Made by a program: the position numbers and the translations under genes. The notes beneath the pieces are model-generated. The model searched no databases. It saw only the letters and a list, made by a program, of their open reading frames with translations, and was not told the DNA's origin. This document shows, one piece after another, positions 51,947-60,146 of a DNA stretch of 64,000 nt; position 1 is the stretch's first letter; each line of letters opens with the position of its first letter. Where the stretch lies: assembly GCA_965218935.1 (NCBI GenBank), contig CBDCMH010000001.1, forward strand, positions 434,001-498,000. The letters are read 5' to 3'. This DNA comes from JADFOI01 sp965218935 (GTDB lineage: Bacteria; Acidobacteriota; UBA6911; RPQK01; JADFOI01).

Positions 51947-52024
51947 CCAAGGCTCCTTTAACCTGTCACTTCAGTATAACGGTCTGACGTAAAACGGTGC
52001 AAACGAGGAGCAAGCCCGGGCTAG

Positions 52025-53073
52025 TTGTGAACTCTCAACAGGTTGTTCAGTAAAAGGGGTTGTCCATCCGAGTCTTTTCGGCAATGCTGATTGGAAGATT
52101 AGACCATCAGCACCGAAAGGAGAACCCGAATGGACATCCACCAGAATGCCCGAACCTGCCCAAGAAGTCGAGAACTGATCATCCGACGAGTGAAAGAGCA
52201 AAGACAATCGGTCCAGGAGGTGGCTCAGTCGGTGGGGATCAGTGAGCGGACCGTCTACAAGTGGCTGGCTCGTTATCAAGCCCAAGGCCGAGCGGGTCTG
52301 GAAGACCGGTCTTCCAGACCCGCTCGGATTGCCCGGCAGACCCCGAGGCGGGATCGAGAGGCAATTTACCGTCTTCGCCGTCGTCGAATGGTGGCAGCCG
52401 AGATTGCCGCTCGTTTGGGTCTGGCCCGCTCCACCGTGGCCCGGATCCTGCAACAAGCCGGATGGGGACGCGTGAAGAGCCTGGAGCCTGCACAGCCCGC
52501 TCGTCGCTACGAGCGCGACCATCCTGGGCAGTTGTTGCACCTGGACATCAAAAAACTGGGCAGGATTGCTGGTGTGGGGCATCGCATCACTCGAGATAAA
52601 CGGCGTCGAGCTCGGGGAGTGGGATGGGAGTTTGTCCATGTGTGTATCGACGATAACTCTCGATTGGCCTATGTCGAAGTTCTCCCGGACGAGCGCAAAC
52701 AATCGGCTATGGCTTTTCTCGGCCGAGCCGTCCTCTGGTTCCAAAAGCTGGGTATCCGGGTAGAACAGGTCCTGACCGATAACGGTTCCTGTTATGTCTC
52801 CCACGCTTTCCAGGGTCTTTGCCAGCAACTGGGGCTTCGCCACCTCCGCACCCGTCCTTACCGGCCTCAAACCAACGGCAAAGCAGAACGCTTGATCCAG
52901 ACTCTCCTCCGTGAGTGGGCCTACCGCTTCCCCTACCGCACTTCAGGCCACCGTTTTCGCTGGCTTCGCCCCTGGCTTCACTTCTATAATCATCACCGCC
53001 AACATCAGAGCCTGGGTGGTCTGTCTCCTATCAGCAGACTTCCCCTTATGAATAATGTCATGAGAATGCACAG
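52025..53073 (+). mobile_element. IS481-family insertion sequence, copy 2
   Basis: The element is 1049 bp, collinear with and nearly identical to copy 1 (offset 14929). Substitutions are visible at 52471 (T to G, Leu to Val), at the base matching 37794 (T to C, silent), and at both outermost bases. CTAG lies at 52021-52024 and 53074-53077. The left flank AGCCCGGGCTAG is the end of a palindromic repeat unit. Confidence 0.93.
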
Positions 53074-53077
53074 CTAG
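52130..53077 (+). CDS. IS481-family transposase (copy 2)
   Basis: It has the same 315-residue architecture as the copy at 37201, with intact DDE residues (LLHLDIKKLG, VLTDNGSCYV, QTNGKAERLIQ). The last element-encoded bases are CAG, completed by the C of the duplicated CTAG to the Ser codon AGC, and TAG of the duplication is the stop. The near-identity of the copies indicates recent movement within this genome. The two copies lie in direct orientation, so recombination between them could delete the 14.9 kb carrying mscS to the TPR gene. Confidence 0.93.
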   Translation: MDIHQNARTCPRSRELIIRRVKEQRQSVQEVAQSVGISERTVYKWLARYQAQGRAGLEDRSSRPARIARQTPRRDREAIYRLRRRRMVAAEIAARLGLARSTVARILQQAGWGRVKSLEPAQPARRYERDHPGQLLHLDIKKLGRIAGVGHRITRDKRRRARGVGWEFVHVCIDDNSRLAYVEVLPDERKQSAMAFLGRAVLWFQKLGIRVEQVLTDNGSCYVSHAFQGLCQQLGLRHLRTRPYRPQTNGKAERLIQTLLREWAYRFPYRTSGHRFRWLRPWLHFYNHHRQHQSLGGLSPISRLPLMNNVMRMHS

Positions 53078-53147
53078 TCCCCTCAGCAATCCCAAACGGG
53101 AAACAAAAGGTGAGACACTCATGAGAGACTATTGTAAGGAGAAGTCA

Positions 53148-53280
53148 AGCCCGGGATGATGCATCAATTCTCTACCACAGCGACGAAGTCATCCGCCCTG
53201 CCTGCGTTGCGGGTCACGCGCCCTGTCAGGCCGGCGCTTTCGTTACTTCGTGGACGAGAACCTGTGCGTAATACGGGCTA
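53148..53280 (+). repeat. Dispersed palindromic repeat, 133-bp copy
   Basis: It begins AGCCCGGGATGATGCATC, continues AATTCTCTACCACAGCGACG and GGCGCTTTCGTTACTTCGTG, and ends GTGCGTAATACGGGCTA. Compared with the 183-bp copy at 34619 it lacks the central AACGTACTGCAG hairpin. It lies 70 bp after IS481 copy 2 and 15 bp before the next gene. Confidence 0.75.
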
Positions 53281-53295
53281 GGAAGGAGTCAGGGC

Positions 53296-53820
53296 GTGAA
53301 TAAGTTCATTTTGATAGGCGTTGTTTTCTTCTCCAGTCTCACAGCCAAGGCGTCCGATCTCTCCCTGTTTGCGGGTTGGACGGACGTTGGATCACTCGGG
53401 ACCGTTGCTGGCCAGGTCAATTTGAGCAACTTCAATGTCTTTGGAGTCCGCTGGGAAAAAGATTTCCTTGTCGTATTGGGCTTTGAGAACACCCTTAGTT
53501 TCTCATCGGGTTCAGTACTGGCCGCGGAAGGCGAAAATAATGGAGGCCTGAACTACAATGGCAATCTGGTCCTCAACCTTCCTGTGAGGCGAACACTCCC
53601 CTATTTCACCCTGGGAGTCGGGGTTCTGCACAGGTTTGGCACTTCCTTTCCCGATGTCGGGAGCCGCTTTACGTTCAATTTCGGAACGGGCCTGAAGTTG
53701 CGTGGGCTTCTGGGCCCCATGGGTGTGCGTATCGATTATAGGCGCGTTACGGTCTATGGCGTTTTAGACGAGAATGCCAAAACCCATGAGATTTCCGGCG
53801 GGGTGATGTTCACCTTTTGA
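53296..53820 (+). CDS. Outer-membrane beta-barrel protein
   Basis: The start GTG 53296 follows AAGGAGTCAGGGC. It has a short signal peptide (MNKFILIGVVFFSSLTAKAS). The 174 residues form about eight alternating strands (FGVRWEKDFLVVLGFENTL, LPYFTLGVGVLHRFGTS, GVRIDYRRVTVYGV) and end with Phe (GGVMFTF), the usual barrel-assembly signal. This is an OmpA/OmpW-like small barrel of unknown role. The frame is intact despite the neighbouring IS and repeat. Confidence 0.75.
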   Translation: MNKFILIGVVFFSSLTAKASDLSLFAGWTDVGSLGTVAGQVNLSNFNVFGVRWEKDFLVVLGFENTLSFSSGSVLAAEGENNGGLNYNGNLVLNLPVRRTLPYFTLGVGVLHRFGTSFPDVGSRFTFNFGTGLKLRGLLGPMGVRIDYRRVTVYGVLDENAKTHEISGGVMFTF

Positions 53821-53894
53821 AAAGCAGACCACAGACCGTAGACCGGCTGAAATTCATCTCTATTTTCTATTTTCTGCGGGCGAAGCCCGCCGGG

Positions 53895-55073
53895 CTAATG
53901 AATCACGGGGGGCAGATTACCGGGAAGCGTGCGTGGCTTTTGTGCTGAGGGTAACAGAAGTGCGGACAAAACTCCGGGTGAGGTCAGAAGAACGACACAC
54001 AATAATATGGTCTGAAGCCCAAAGATGTCGCTGAAGAGCCCCACCGAGGGAAGAATAAACCCCAAAACCCCCCAGGCAAAACCCATCATCAGCGCGGCTA
54101 CGGTGCTGCCGGCCTCCGGAATCAGTTCCTGGGCCATGACCACATTGACGGGATTTGGGAGGAGAAGGAACGCTCCAGCCAAAGTGCAAAAGAGTACTGA
54201 AATGGGACCGGTGGTCAAAAGAAATGCGAGTGCCAGCGGAGCGTAGCCGATCATGGAAACAACAAGAACCAGCTTTCCTCCAAAGCGATCGGCCAGGATT
54301 CCACCCCAAAATCCTGAGATGGCTCCAGTCAGCAGAAAAAGGGTCAGGCCCAGAGCTCCCTCCATTTCACTGTGGCCTCGCTGGGTCAGGTACAAGGGAA
54401 GAAAAGCCACAAATACGATGTGGTTGATCGAGCGGACGACCACCAGAGAGTAGTGGATCAGAAGTAGCCGGCGTTTTTCCTTGAAGCGTTCTCTGAGGTG
54501 AGTGTATCCGACCTTCCTTTTCACTGTTTGCGGTGAGGGTCCATACCTCAAAAGGTAGGCACTCATCAAGACCCCGGGCAGGGCGGCCCAGTAGCTGTTG
54601 TCGAGACCCGCCAAGGTAATGACACTGGTAATGTAGATCGGACCGATGGCATACCCAATCATTCCTCCGGTAATGAAGACGGCCATCTGATAGCCAGGAC
54701 GGTGGCTTTCCACTTCAGCTGTGACTGCCGCCCCCTGGGGATGGAAGGTGGCGATCCCAACACCACCCAGGACGACCAAAAACAACAGAGTGGTGAAGCC
54801 GGGGGCGATTCCCAGGGAACAGATAAAAACACCTGCCACTGCCGGCCCCATCGCGGCAAACACCTTGTGTCGAAGGCGGTCTGCCAAATAACCATACAGA
54901 GGTTGCATGAGAGAGCTGGAAAAGACCAAGGCCCCTCCCAGGATCCCCGCCTGAGTCAACGAGAGATTGAGTTTGTCGTGAAGAAAGGGCAGGAAAGCGC
55001 CCAGCATGCCTGCGTAGGCGTCAATGAGAAAATGACCAGCGGAAAGTGTCAAAATGGATTTATGGACCTTCAT
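53895..55073 (-). CDS. MFS exporter of the fosmidomycin-resistance (Fsr) type
   Basis: The 392-residue protein has 12 membrane helices. It opens with ILTLSAGHFLIDAYAGMLGA and has ATFHPQGAAVTAEV after helix 4, like the FHPE/Q-containing motif of Fsr proteins, and the MFS loop GYLADRLRHKVFAAMG. It should export small molecules using the proton gradient; fosmidomycin itself need not be the substrate. It lies alone. The stop is close to a low-complexity tract (53825-53890). Confidence 0.85.
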   Translation of the reverse strand: MKVHKSILTLSAGHFLIDAYAGMLGAFLPFLHDKLNLSLTQAGILGGALVFSSSLMQPLYGYLADRLRHKVFAAMGPAVAGVFICSLGIAPGFTTLLFLVVLGGVGIATFHPQGAAVTAEVESHRPGYQMAVFITGGMIGYAIGPIYITSVITLAGLDNSYWAALPGVLMSAYLLRYGPSPQTVKRKVGYTHLRERFKEKRRLLLIHYSLVVVRSINHIVFVAFLPLYLTQRGHSEMEGALGLTLFLLTGAISGFWGGILADRFGGKLVLVVSMIGYAPLALAFLLTTGPISVLFCTLAGAFLLLPNPVNVVMAQELIPEAGSTVAALMMGFAWGVLGFILPSVGLFSDIFGLQTILLCVVLLTSPGVLSALLLPSAQKPRTLPGNLPPVIH

Positions 55074-55153
55074 GGCGACAAGAAGACGTCATTGTCACAT
55101 ATTGGTGCCGCTTTCCCAAAGTCAGTCAGAGCCGCCATAGCACGAGATTTACC

Positions 55154-55180
55154 TAGCCCGGATTATGCATAGTCCGGGCT
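55154..55180. repeat. Minimal unit of the palindromic repeat
   Basis: TAGCCCGGATTATGCATA followed by GTCCGGGCT forms a near-perfect palindrome centred on ATGCAT. It lies 18 bp before the queA start. Confidence 0.85.
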
Positions 55181-55197
55181 GAGATAGAATACCTCCT

Positions 55198-56214
55198 GTG
55201 AAAATCTCTGATTTTGACTACCCTTTGCCTCCTGAGCTGATTGCCCAGCATCCGAGTGAGAATCGTGACCAGTCTCGGTTGATGGTCGTTGATCGAGCGG
55301 GTCAAAGTTGCGAGCACCATCGGTTTCGAGATCTGCCGCACTTCCTTTCATCGAGTGATTTGCTCATCTTGAACAACACCCGAGTGATTCCAGCTCGCCT
55401 CTCTGCTCATCGAGTTGACCGCCAGGAGAAGATAGAAGTGTTGTTGCTGGGTTCCGTTGAAGGGGATGTGTGGGAAGCACTGGTGAGGCCGGGTAAAAAG
55501 GCGCGCCCGGGCGACCGCTTGGTTTTCCGACCGGATCATTTCGAAGCCAGGGTTCTCGAGAGCCCCCCTTCAGCGGTGCGCCGGCTCCGCTTCGAATATC
55601 CAGGAGAGTTCTGGCACTGGATCGAGAAACTGGGTCGGACACCGCTTCCCCCTTATATCGCTCGTCCGTCCACGCCAGAGGATCGAGAGCGATATCAAAC
55701 GATTTTCTCCAGTGTTCCCGGGTCGGTGGCAGCTCCAACGGCGGGACTTCATTTTACACAGGAATTGTTGGACCAAATCCCCCATTGCAAGATTACCCTG
55801 CACGTAGGTTATGGAACCTTCAGACCGGTTTCTGTGGAAACCGTGGGAGAGCATCACATGGATGCTGAATACTATGAGATTGATTCAGAGGCGGCTACTC
55901 GCATCGAACGGCAAGTGAGGGACGGCAACCGTGTGATCGCGGTTGGAACAACCACGACACGCGTCATGGAGCATGTCTTTTCCAAGCATCAGCAAATTGT
56001 ATCGGAGGAAGGCTGGACGGATCTTTTTATCCACCCGGGATTCGATTTTGGCCTGATTCAGGGTCTCATCACCAACTTCCATCTCCCCAGATCGACGCTG
56101 CTGCTCCTGGTCTCAGCCTTTGCAGGAAGAGATCTGATCCAGGAGTGCTACCGTGAGGCTGTTGAGCGTGGATATCGCTTTTACAGCTATGGAGATGCCA
56201 TGTTGATTCTATAA
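55198..56214 (+). CDS. queA: tRNA preQ1(34) S-adenosylmethionine ribosyltransferase-isomerase
   Basis: This enzyme transfers and isomerises the ribosyl part of SAM onto preQ1 at tRNA position 34, the penultimate queuosine step. The 338 residues show the family features: N-terminal FDYPLPPELIAQHPSENRDQ, NNTRVIPARL, PLPPYI, ERYQTIFSSVPGSVAAPTAG followed by LHFT, VGYGTFRPV, and TDLFIHPGFDFGLIQGLITN then FHLPRSTLLLLVSAFAGR. Start is GTG 55198 with no strong ribosome site. No tgt or queG lies beside it; the RpoH-like gene converges with a 5-bp gap. Intact. Confidence 0.95.
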   Translation: MKISDFDYPLPPELIAQHPSENRDQSRLMVVDRAGQSCEHHRFRDLPHFLSSSDLLILNNTRVIPARLSAHRVDRQEKIEVLLLGSVEGDVWEALVRPGKKARPGDRLVFRPDHFEARVLESPPSAVRRLRFEYPGEFWHWIEKLGRTPLPPYIARPSTPEDRERYQTIFSSVPGSVAAPTAGLHFTQELLDQIPHCKITLHVGYGTFRPVSVETVGEHHMDAEYYEIDSEAATRIERQVRDGNRVIAVGTTTTRVMEHVFSKHQQIVSEEGWTDLFIHPGFDFGLIQGLITNFHLPRSTLLLLVSAFAGRDLIQECYREAVERGYRFYSYGDAMLIL

Positions 56215-56219
56215 GAAGC

Positions 56220-57200
56220 CTAATCGTTCAGCGCAAACTCGAAGTCGGTGACGTTCTTAAAGGTTTCCTGCATGTGTTCTTTGATCTTGGCGATCAGAGC
56301 TTTTTGACTCAAACGGATGGCCTCCCGGCTGACCGCAAATTGATCTGCGATGTCCTGTAAGGTTCGCGGCGTCTCAGCGATGAGGCGGTCGTTCAGGATG
56401 ATCTTCTCCCGTTCCGTCAACGCTCCAGAGAATTCTTCGATCTCTCGATTGAACAACGTTTTCAGTTCCTTTCGAGCCAGTTTCTCGTCGACCGGATCCT
56501 CGGCGGCCGCTAAAGTGTCGATGTATTGAACAGACTGATTGTCATCGACATAGGCGTTCAGACTCATATCGCTGGATTCAATGGCCTGTTCTACCGCTAC
56601 CACTTCTTCGGGTCGGACATTCAAGCGTTGAGCAATCAAAGCGGGAGTGGGTTCGATTCCCCGCAATCGAAGCTTCTCTTTTTCCTTGCGTAAATTGAAA
56701 AGTAGCTTGCGCCTTTCGTTGGTTGTTCCCACACGTACGATTCTGAAATTATCCAGGATGAACTTGATGATATAGGCCTTGATCCACCAACTGGCATAGG
56801 TCGGCAAGCGCGCACCTTGATAAGGATCAAAGCGCTTCACAGCCTTCATCAGACCGATGTTGCCCTCCTGTATGAGGTCCATAATGTTGGTATAGACCCG
56901 GTTGTAGAGTCTGGCAATTTGGACCACCAATCGAAGGTTGGAAGTGATGAGTCGGTAGGCAGCTTCCTGGTCATCTTGCTCGCGGTAGAGTACCGCTAAC
57001 CGTTCTTCCTCCTCGGCCGTGAGGGGTTCGAATCGGCTGATCTCGAGCAAGTATCTGCGCAGTGGATCCAGCTTGGCCAGCGACTCGGAGGACGGTTGTT
57101 GCGGTGAGGGTTCCTCGCCTTTCGGCTCAACCAGCGATTCGATGGTCTCTTCGCTGGGTCTTACCTTCTGCTTGGAACTCTTCTTGCTCGTCTTGCTCAT
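56220..57200 (-). CDS. rpoH: Sigma-70 family factor, RpoH (sigma-32)-like
   Basis: The protein has 326 residues. A Ser/Glu/Pro-rich N-terminal 40 residues precede region 1.2 (DPLRRYLLEISRFEPLTAEE). Region 2 follows (LITSNLRLVVQIARLYNRVY, DLIQEGNIGLMKAVKRFDPY, LPTYASWWIKAYIIKFILDN with the -10 reader), then region 3 and region 4 (LTEREKIILNDRLIAETPRT and a helix-turn-helix AVSREAIRLSQ). The RpoH-type box is represented by the segment after region 2 (FRIVRVGTTNERRKLLFNLR), which resembles sigma-32. It probably directs heat-shock or stress transcription. The gene name is based on this resemblance. Confidence 0.85.
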   Translation of the reverse strand: MSKTSKKSSKQKVRPSEETIESLVEPKGEEPSPQQPSSESLAKLDPLRRYLLEISRFEPLTAEEEERLAVLYREQDDQEAAYRLITSNLRLVVQIARLYNRVYTNIMDLIQEGNIGLMKAVKRFDPYQGARLPTYASWWIKAYIIKFILDNFRIVRVGTTNERRKLLFNLRKEKEKLRLRGIEPTPALIAQRLNVRPEEVVAVEQAIESSDMSLNAYVDDNQSVQYIDTLAAAEDPVDEKLARKELKTLFNREIEEFSGALTEREKIILNDRLIAETPRTLQDIADQFAVSREAIRLSQKALIAKIKEHMQETFKNVTDFEFALND

Positions 57201-57287
57201 CGGGGAGATGACCTCGCTGCATAGATTAGCATAAGCCCAGCTATAGGGGATGGGGTCTGTAGGGCGAGAGGTGATAAAGAGGATGGA

Positions 57288-58544
57288 TTAGTGAACGGTT
57301 TTGGTCTTTTTGGTCATGAAATCCATCAAAATATAGTTGGCGAGGTTCAAGGTGGTGGCGAAGTAGGCTTTCCCGCGACAAATCTGGGAGACTTTTTTGA
57401 CGAAATCCACGAGATAGTAGTCTCTAGCCAACATGAAGGTATTAATCAGAATGCCTGCTTTCCGGCAGTTGGTCACCTCCTGGTAGGTTTTCCGCAAGAT
57501 CATGGGATCCAAGCCAAACGGATTATTGTAAATCCGGCCATTAGGAAGGCTGATCGCAGAAGGCTTGCCGTCGGTGATCATGATGATCTGGCGCATATCC
57601 TTCTTTTGGTTCATGAGAATACGACGCGACAAGCGTAAACCGTCGCAGGTATTGGTGTGGTAGGGACCTACTTTGACCGAGGCCAGCTTTGCCAAAGGTA
57701 TTTCCTCTGCCGAGTCATGGAAAAGGACCACCTGGAGAGAGTCTCCGGGAAACTGACTACGGATGAGGTGGGCCAGCGCCAACGCCACTTTCTTTGCAGG
57801 AGTGAAGCGGTCCCCGCCATAAAGGATCATGCTGTGGCTGCAGTCCAGCAATAGAACCGTTGCACAAGAACTATGATAGTCGGTTTGGTAAACCATTAAG
57901 TCCTTATATTCCAGATTGAAGGGCAGCTTGAGTCCTTCCCGTTTGACCGCATTCAGTAGAGTGGCACTGACATCCAGATTCAGGGTGTCGCCAAATTCAT
58001 AGGGTCGGCTGTGAGCGTCTGATTGTACCCCTGTGGAAAGCTGATGCGTTTCATGTCGACCAAAGCTGCTTCGGCCCAGGGAACTCATCAATTCGCGTAA
58101 GGTCTTGTAGCCCAGAAAATCCAGACTCTTGTCCGTGAGTTCGAAGCGGATGTTCTTGACTGGGTCCGCTTCGCTTGCCTCACCTTCACGAGGAGCCTCT
58201 TCCCCACCCTCTTCAGAGGCATGGATATAGTTTTCGTCCACCAAACGCTGGATCAATTGATCCAGGAAGTCCTGAACATCCTTGGGCAGCTGGCCTTCCG
58301 GGAAGTCGTCGACGTAGCGGTCAAGGGCGTCCCGCCATTCTGAAGGTAGGCGCTCATCCGTGGAGAGAATTTCCGCCAGAGCCTGATAGAGACTCTCCAA
58401 GGTCTGATCGAAAGGAGTGCCGCGATTGGAAGGAGAATAAAAACCGCTTTCCAGGAAAAAATCCTTGAGCTGGTTCACCAGCTTTTCCAGCTCGATCTCA
58501 TCCAGGGGAAGGGGAATATATTTCGTGTAGCGAACTCGACTCAT
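57288..58544 (-). CDS. VWA-domain protein, partner of the MoxR/ChlI-type ATPase
   Basis: The protein has 418 residues. The C-terminal half is a von Willebrand A domain with an adhesion-site motif VLLLDCSHSMILYGGDRF (DxSxS), then a conserved Thr in HTNTCDGL and IIMITDGKPSAI. The N-terminal half is helical and acidic (EEGGEEAPREGEASEADPV). Genes of this type occur directly after MoxR/magnesium-chelatase-like AAA ATPases. Together they act in metal insertion or protein maturation, as in ChlI-ChlD and RavA-ViaA pairs. Here the ATPase lies 58 bp upstream in the same direction. The client is unknown. Confidence 0.85.
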   Translation of the reverse strand: MSRVRYTKYIPLPLDEIELEKLVNQLKDFFLESGFYSPSNRGTPFDQTLESLYQALAEILSTDERLPSEWRDALDRYVDDFPEGQLPKDVQDFLDQLIQRLVDENYIHASEEGGEEAPREGEASEADPVKNIRFELTDKSLDFLGYKTLRELMSSLGRSSFGRHETHQLSTGVQSDAHSRPYEFGDTLNLDVSATLLNAVKREGLKLPFNLEYKDLMVYQTDYHSSCATVLLLDCSHSMILYGGDRFTPAKKVALALAHLIRSQFPGDSLQVVLFHDSAEEIPLAKLASVKVGPYHTNTCDGLRLSRRILMNQKKDMRQIIMITDGKPSAISLPNGRIYNNPFGLDPMILRKTYQEVTNCRKAGILINTFMLARDYYLVDFVKKVSQICRGKAYFATTLNLANYILMDFMTKKTKTVH

Positions 58545-58553
58545 CGTTCTCGC

Positions 58554-58602
58554 CTACGTCGCGCTCGCCACAAACATCATCGTATTTATGGAGCGAGACA
58601 CT
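58554..58602 (+). repeat. Second dispersed repeat, copy 2
   Basis: GTCGCGCTCGCCACAAAC then CGTATT and GCGAGACAC, matching 40208-40258. It fills the gap between the VWA and AAA genes. Confidence 0.6.
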
Positions 58603-60068
58603 TAATTGAACGACCTTTTAGAAGGAGCAGGGTCTCCCAAAAACTCTTCGTCCGATTGGGTCGCTTCTTTGAAGTAGCCGCGTTCCTCGTTGCGATTGAG
58701 TTTCTTCCCTGCGTAGAGGCCTTCCAGTATGAATTCAATGAGTGAGACAGCGGCTGGCAGGTCGTCTTGTGGGGAAACCCCCATCTCTTCCAAGGTTTCT
58801 TCCAGTCCCTGAATCGATGTGACCTTCTGGAGATATTCCTGAGCCGGGGTTAGGTCGCTGACTTGGACTTCGCCTCCCAGATCGAACCACTGCACAATCT
58901 GATCGAATTGCTGTTTCGGAAAATGTCGCTCAAAGGCTTTCAGAACAGAGGACTGGATGAGTTGTTTGGTGATGTTCACGGCCCCTTTGAGTTCTCCCTC
59001 GTATTCCAGTTCCAGTTTTCCGGTGATAGCCGGAATGGACGCATAAACGTCAGAAACACGGGGTACGACCTTCTCTTCCTGGGCCCTTAGTGCGCGCTGT
59101 TCGGCGTTGCTGACGGTGTTTTCAAGGCAGGAAATCGACAAACGTTGGCTGACACCGGAACGGTTGTCGATTCGCTGATCCTGACGACCCAGAAAAGCGA
59201 TTCCTTCGATGATCTCGGTAATAAACTCGGGAGTCACGATCATTTTCGAAGAGTTCCGTTCGATCCAGGATTCCTGAAGGGTAATTCGAATTCCATCTTC
59301 GATGCGGTCAGGATAATGGGTTTTCACCTCTGATCCAATGCGATCCTTCAAGGGGGTAATGATCTTTCCTCTTGCGGTATAGTCCTCTGGGTTGGCTGAA
59401 AAGACCAGGAGAGTATCCAGCGGCAATCGGATAGGAAAGCCTTTGATCTGTACATCTCCCTCTTGCATGATGTTGAAAAGCCCTACTTGAATCTTGGGGG
59501 CCAGATCGGGAAGTTCGTTCATGGCGAAGATTCCGCGGTGAGCTCGAGGCAAAAGGCCGAAATGAATATTCTCGTGAGCGGAAAGTTCTCTGCCGTGTTT
59601 GGCAGCCTTGATGGGATCCAGGTCCCCAATGATGTCGGCGATGGTGACGTCAGGTGTGGCCAGTTTTTCTATATAACGCTGGTCTCGAGAAAGATAGGTG
59701 ATGGGTAGATCACCACCTTCTTCCTGAACGCGTTTGCTGCAGACTCCGCAGATCGGAAAGAAGGGATCATCATTGATCTCACAGTCTGCAACACAGGGGA
59801 TCTCTTCGTCCAGGAAGTCAGTGAGGGCACGCAGAATCCGGCTCTTAGCCTGTCCGCGTAGTCCCAGGACGATGAGATTATGCTTGGAAAGCAAGGCATT
59901 GATAATGCCTGGAATGACCGAATCATCGTACCCAATGATGCCCGGGAAGAGGGGTTCCTTGGCGGCGAGTTTCTGAATCAGATTGTGGCGGATTTCTTCT
60001 CTTATGGATCGATAGCAGGACGGCTTTCCTTCTTGCTGCTTTAATTCTCCGAGTGTTGTCGGTTTCAT
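58602..60068 (-). CDS. MoxR/magnesium-chelatase-like AAA+ ATPase
   Basis: The start at 60068 (MKPTTLGELKQQEGKPSCYR) is preferred; an ATG at 60092 is in frame. The AAA module has an unusual Walker A GLRGQAKS (Ala before Lys) and a Walker B-like IFAMNELPDL, both of which I regard as normal for this ChlI/sigma-54-interacting subgroup. Sensor and arginine-finger regions are FSANPEDYTARGKIITPLKD and SGVSQRLSI. A Cys cluster (CGVCSKRVQEEGGD) after the first strand may bind metal. The C-terminal 130 residues form a helical domain. With the downstream VWA gene it forms a two-gene unit. Confidence 0.85.
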   Translation of the reverse strand: MKPTTLGELKQQEGKPSCYRSIREEIRHNLIQKLAAKEPLFPGIIGYDDSVIPGIINALLSKHNLIVLGLRGQAKSRILRALTDFLDEEIPCVADCEINDDPFFPICGVCSKRVQEEGGDLPITYLSRDQRYIEKLATPDVTIADIIGDLDPIKAAKHGRELSAHENIHFGLLPRAHRGIFAMNELPDLAPKIQVGLFNIMQEGDVQIKGFPIRLPLDTLLVFSANPEDYTARGKIITPLKDRIGSEVKTHYPDRIEDGIRITLQESWIERNSSKMIVTPEFITEIIEGIAFLGRQDQRIDNRSGVSQRLSISCLENTVSNAEQRALRAQEEKVVPRVSDVYASIPAITGKLELEYEGELKGAVNITKQLIQSSVLKAFERHFPKQQFDQIVQWFDLGGEVQVSDLTPAQEYLQKVTSIQGLEETLEEMGVSPQDDLPAAVSLIEFILEGLYAGKKLNRNEERGYFKEATQSDEEFLGDPAPSKRSFN

Positions 60069-60119
60069 GTGCAGGGTGGAGAAGGGTAACACACAGCCTG
60101 GGACCCTGTCGAAGGGGGC

Positions 60120-60146
60120 TAGCCGGGATTATGCATAGTCTGGCTA
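60120..60146. repeat. Minimal unit of the palindromic repeat
   Basis: TAGCCGGGATTATGCATA followed by GTCTGGCTA. Its last three bases form, on the minus strand, the stop codon of threonine synthase. Confidence 0.85.
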
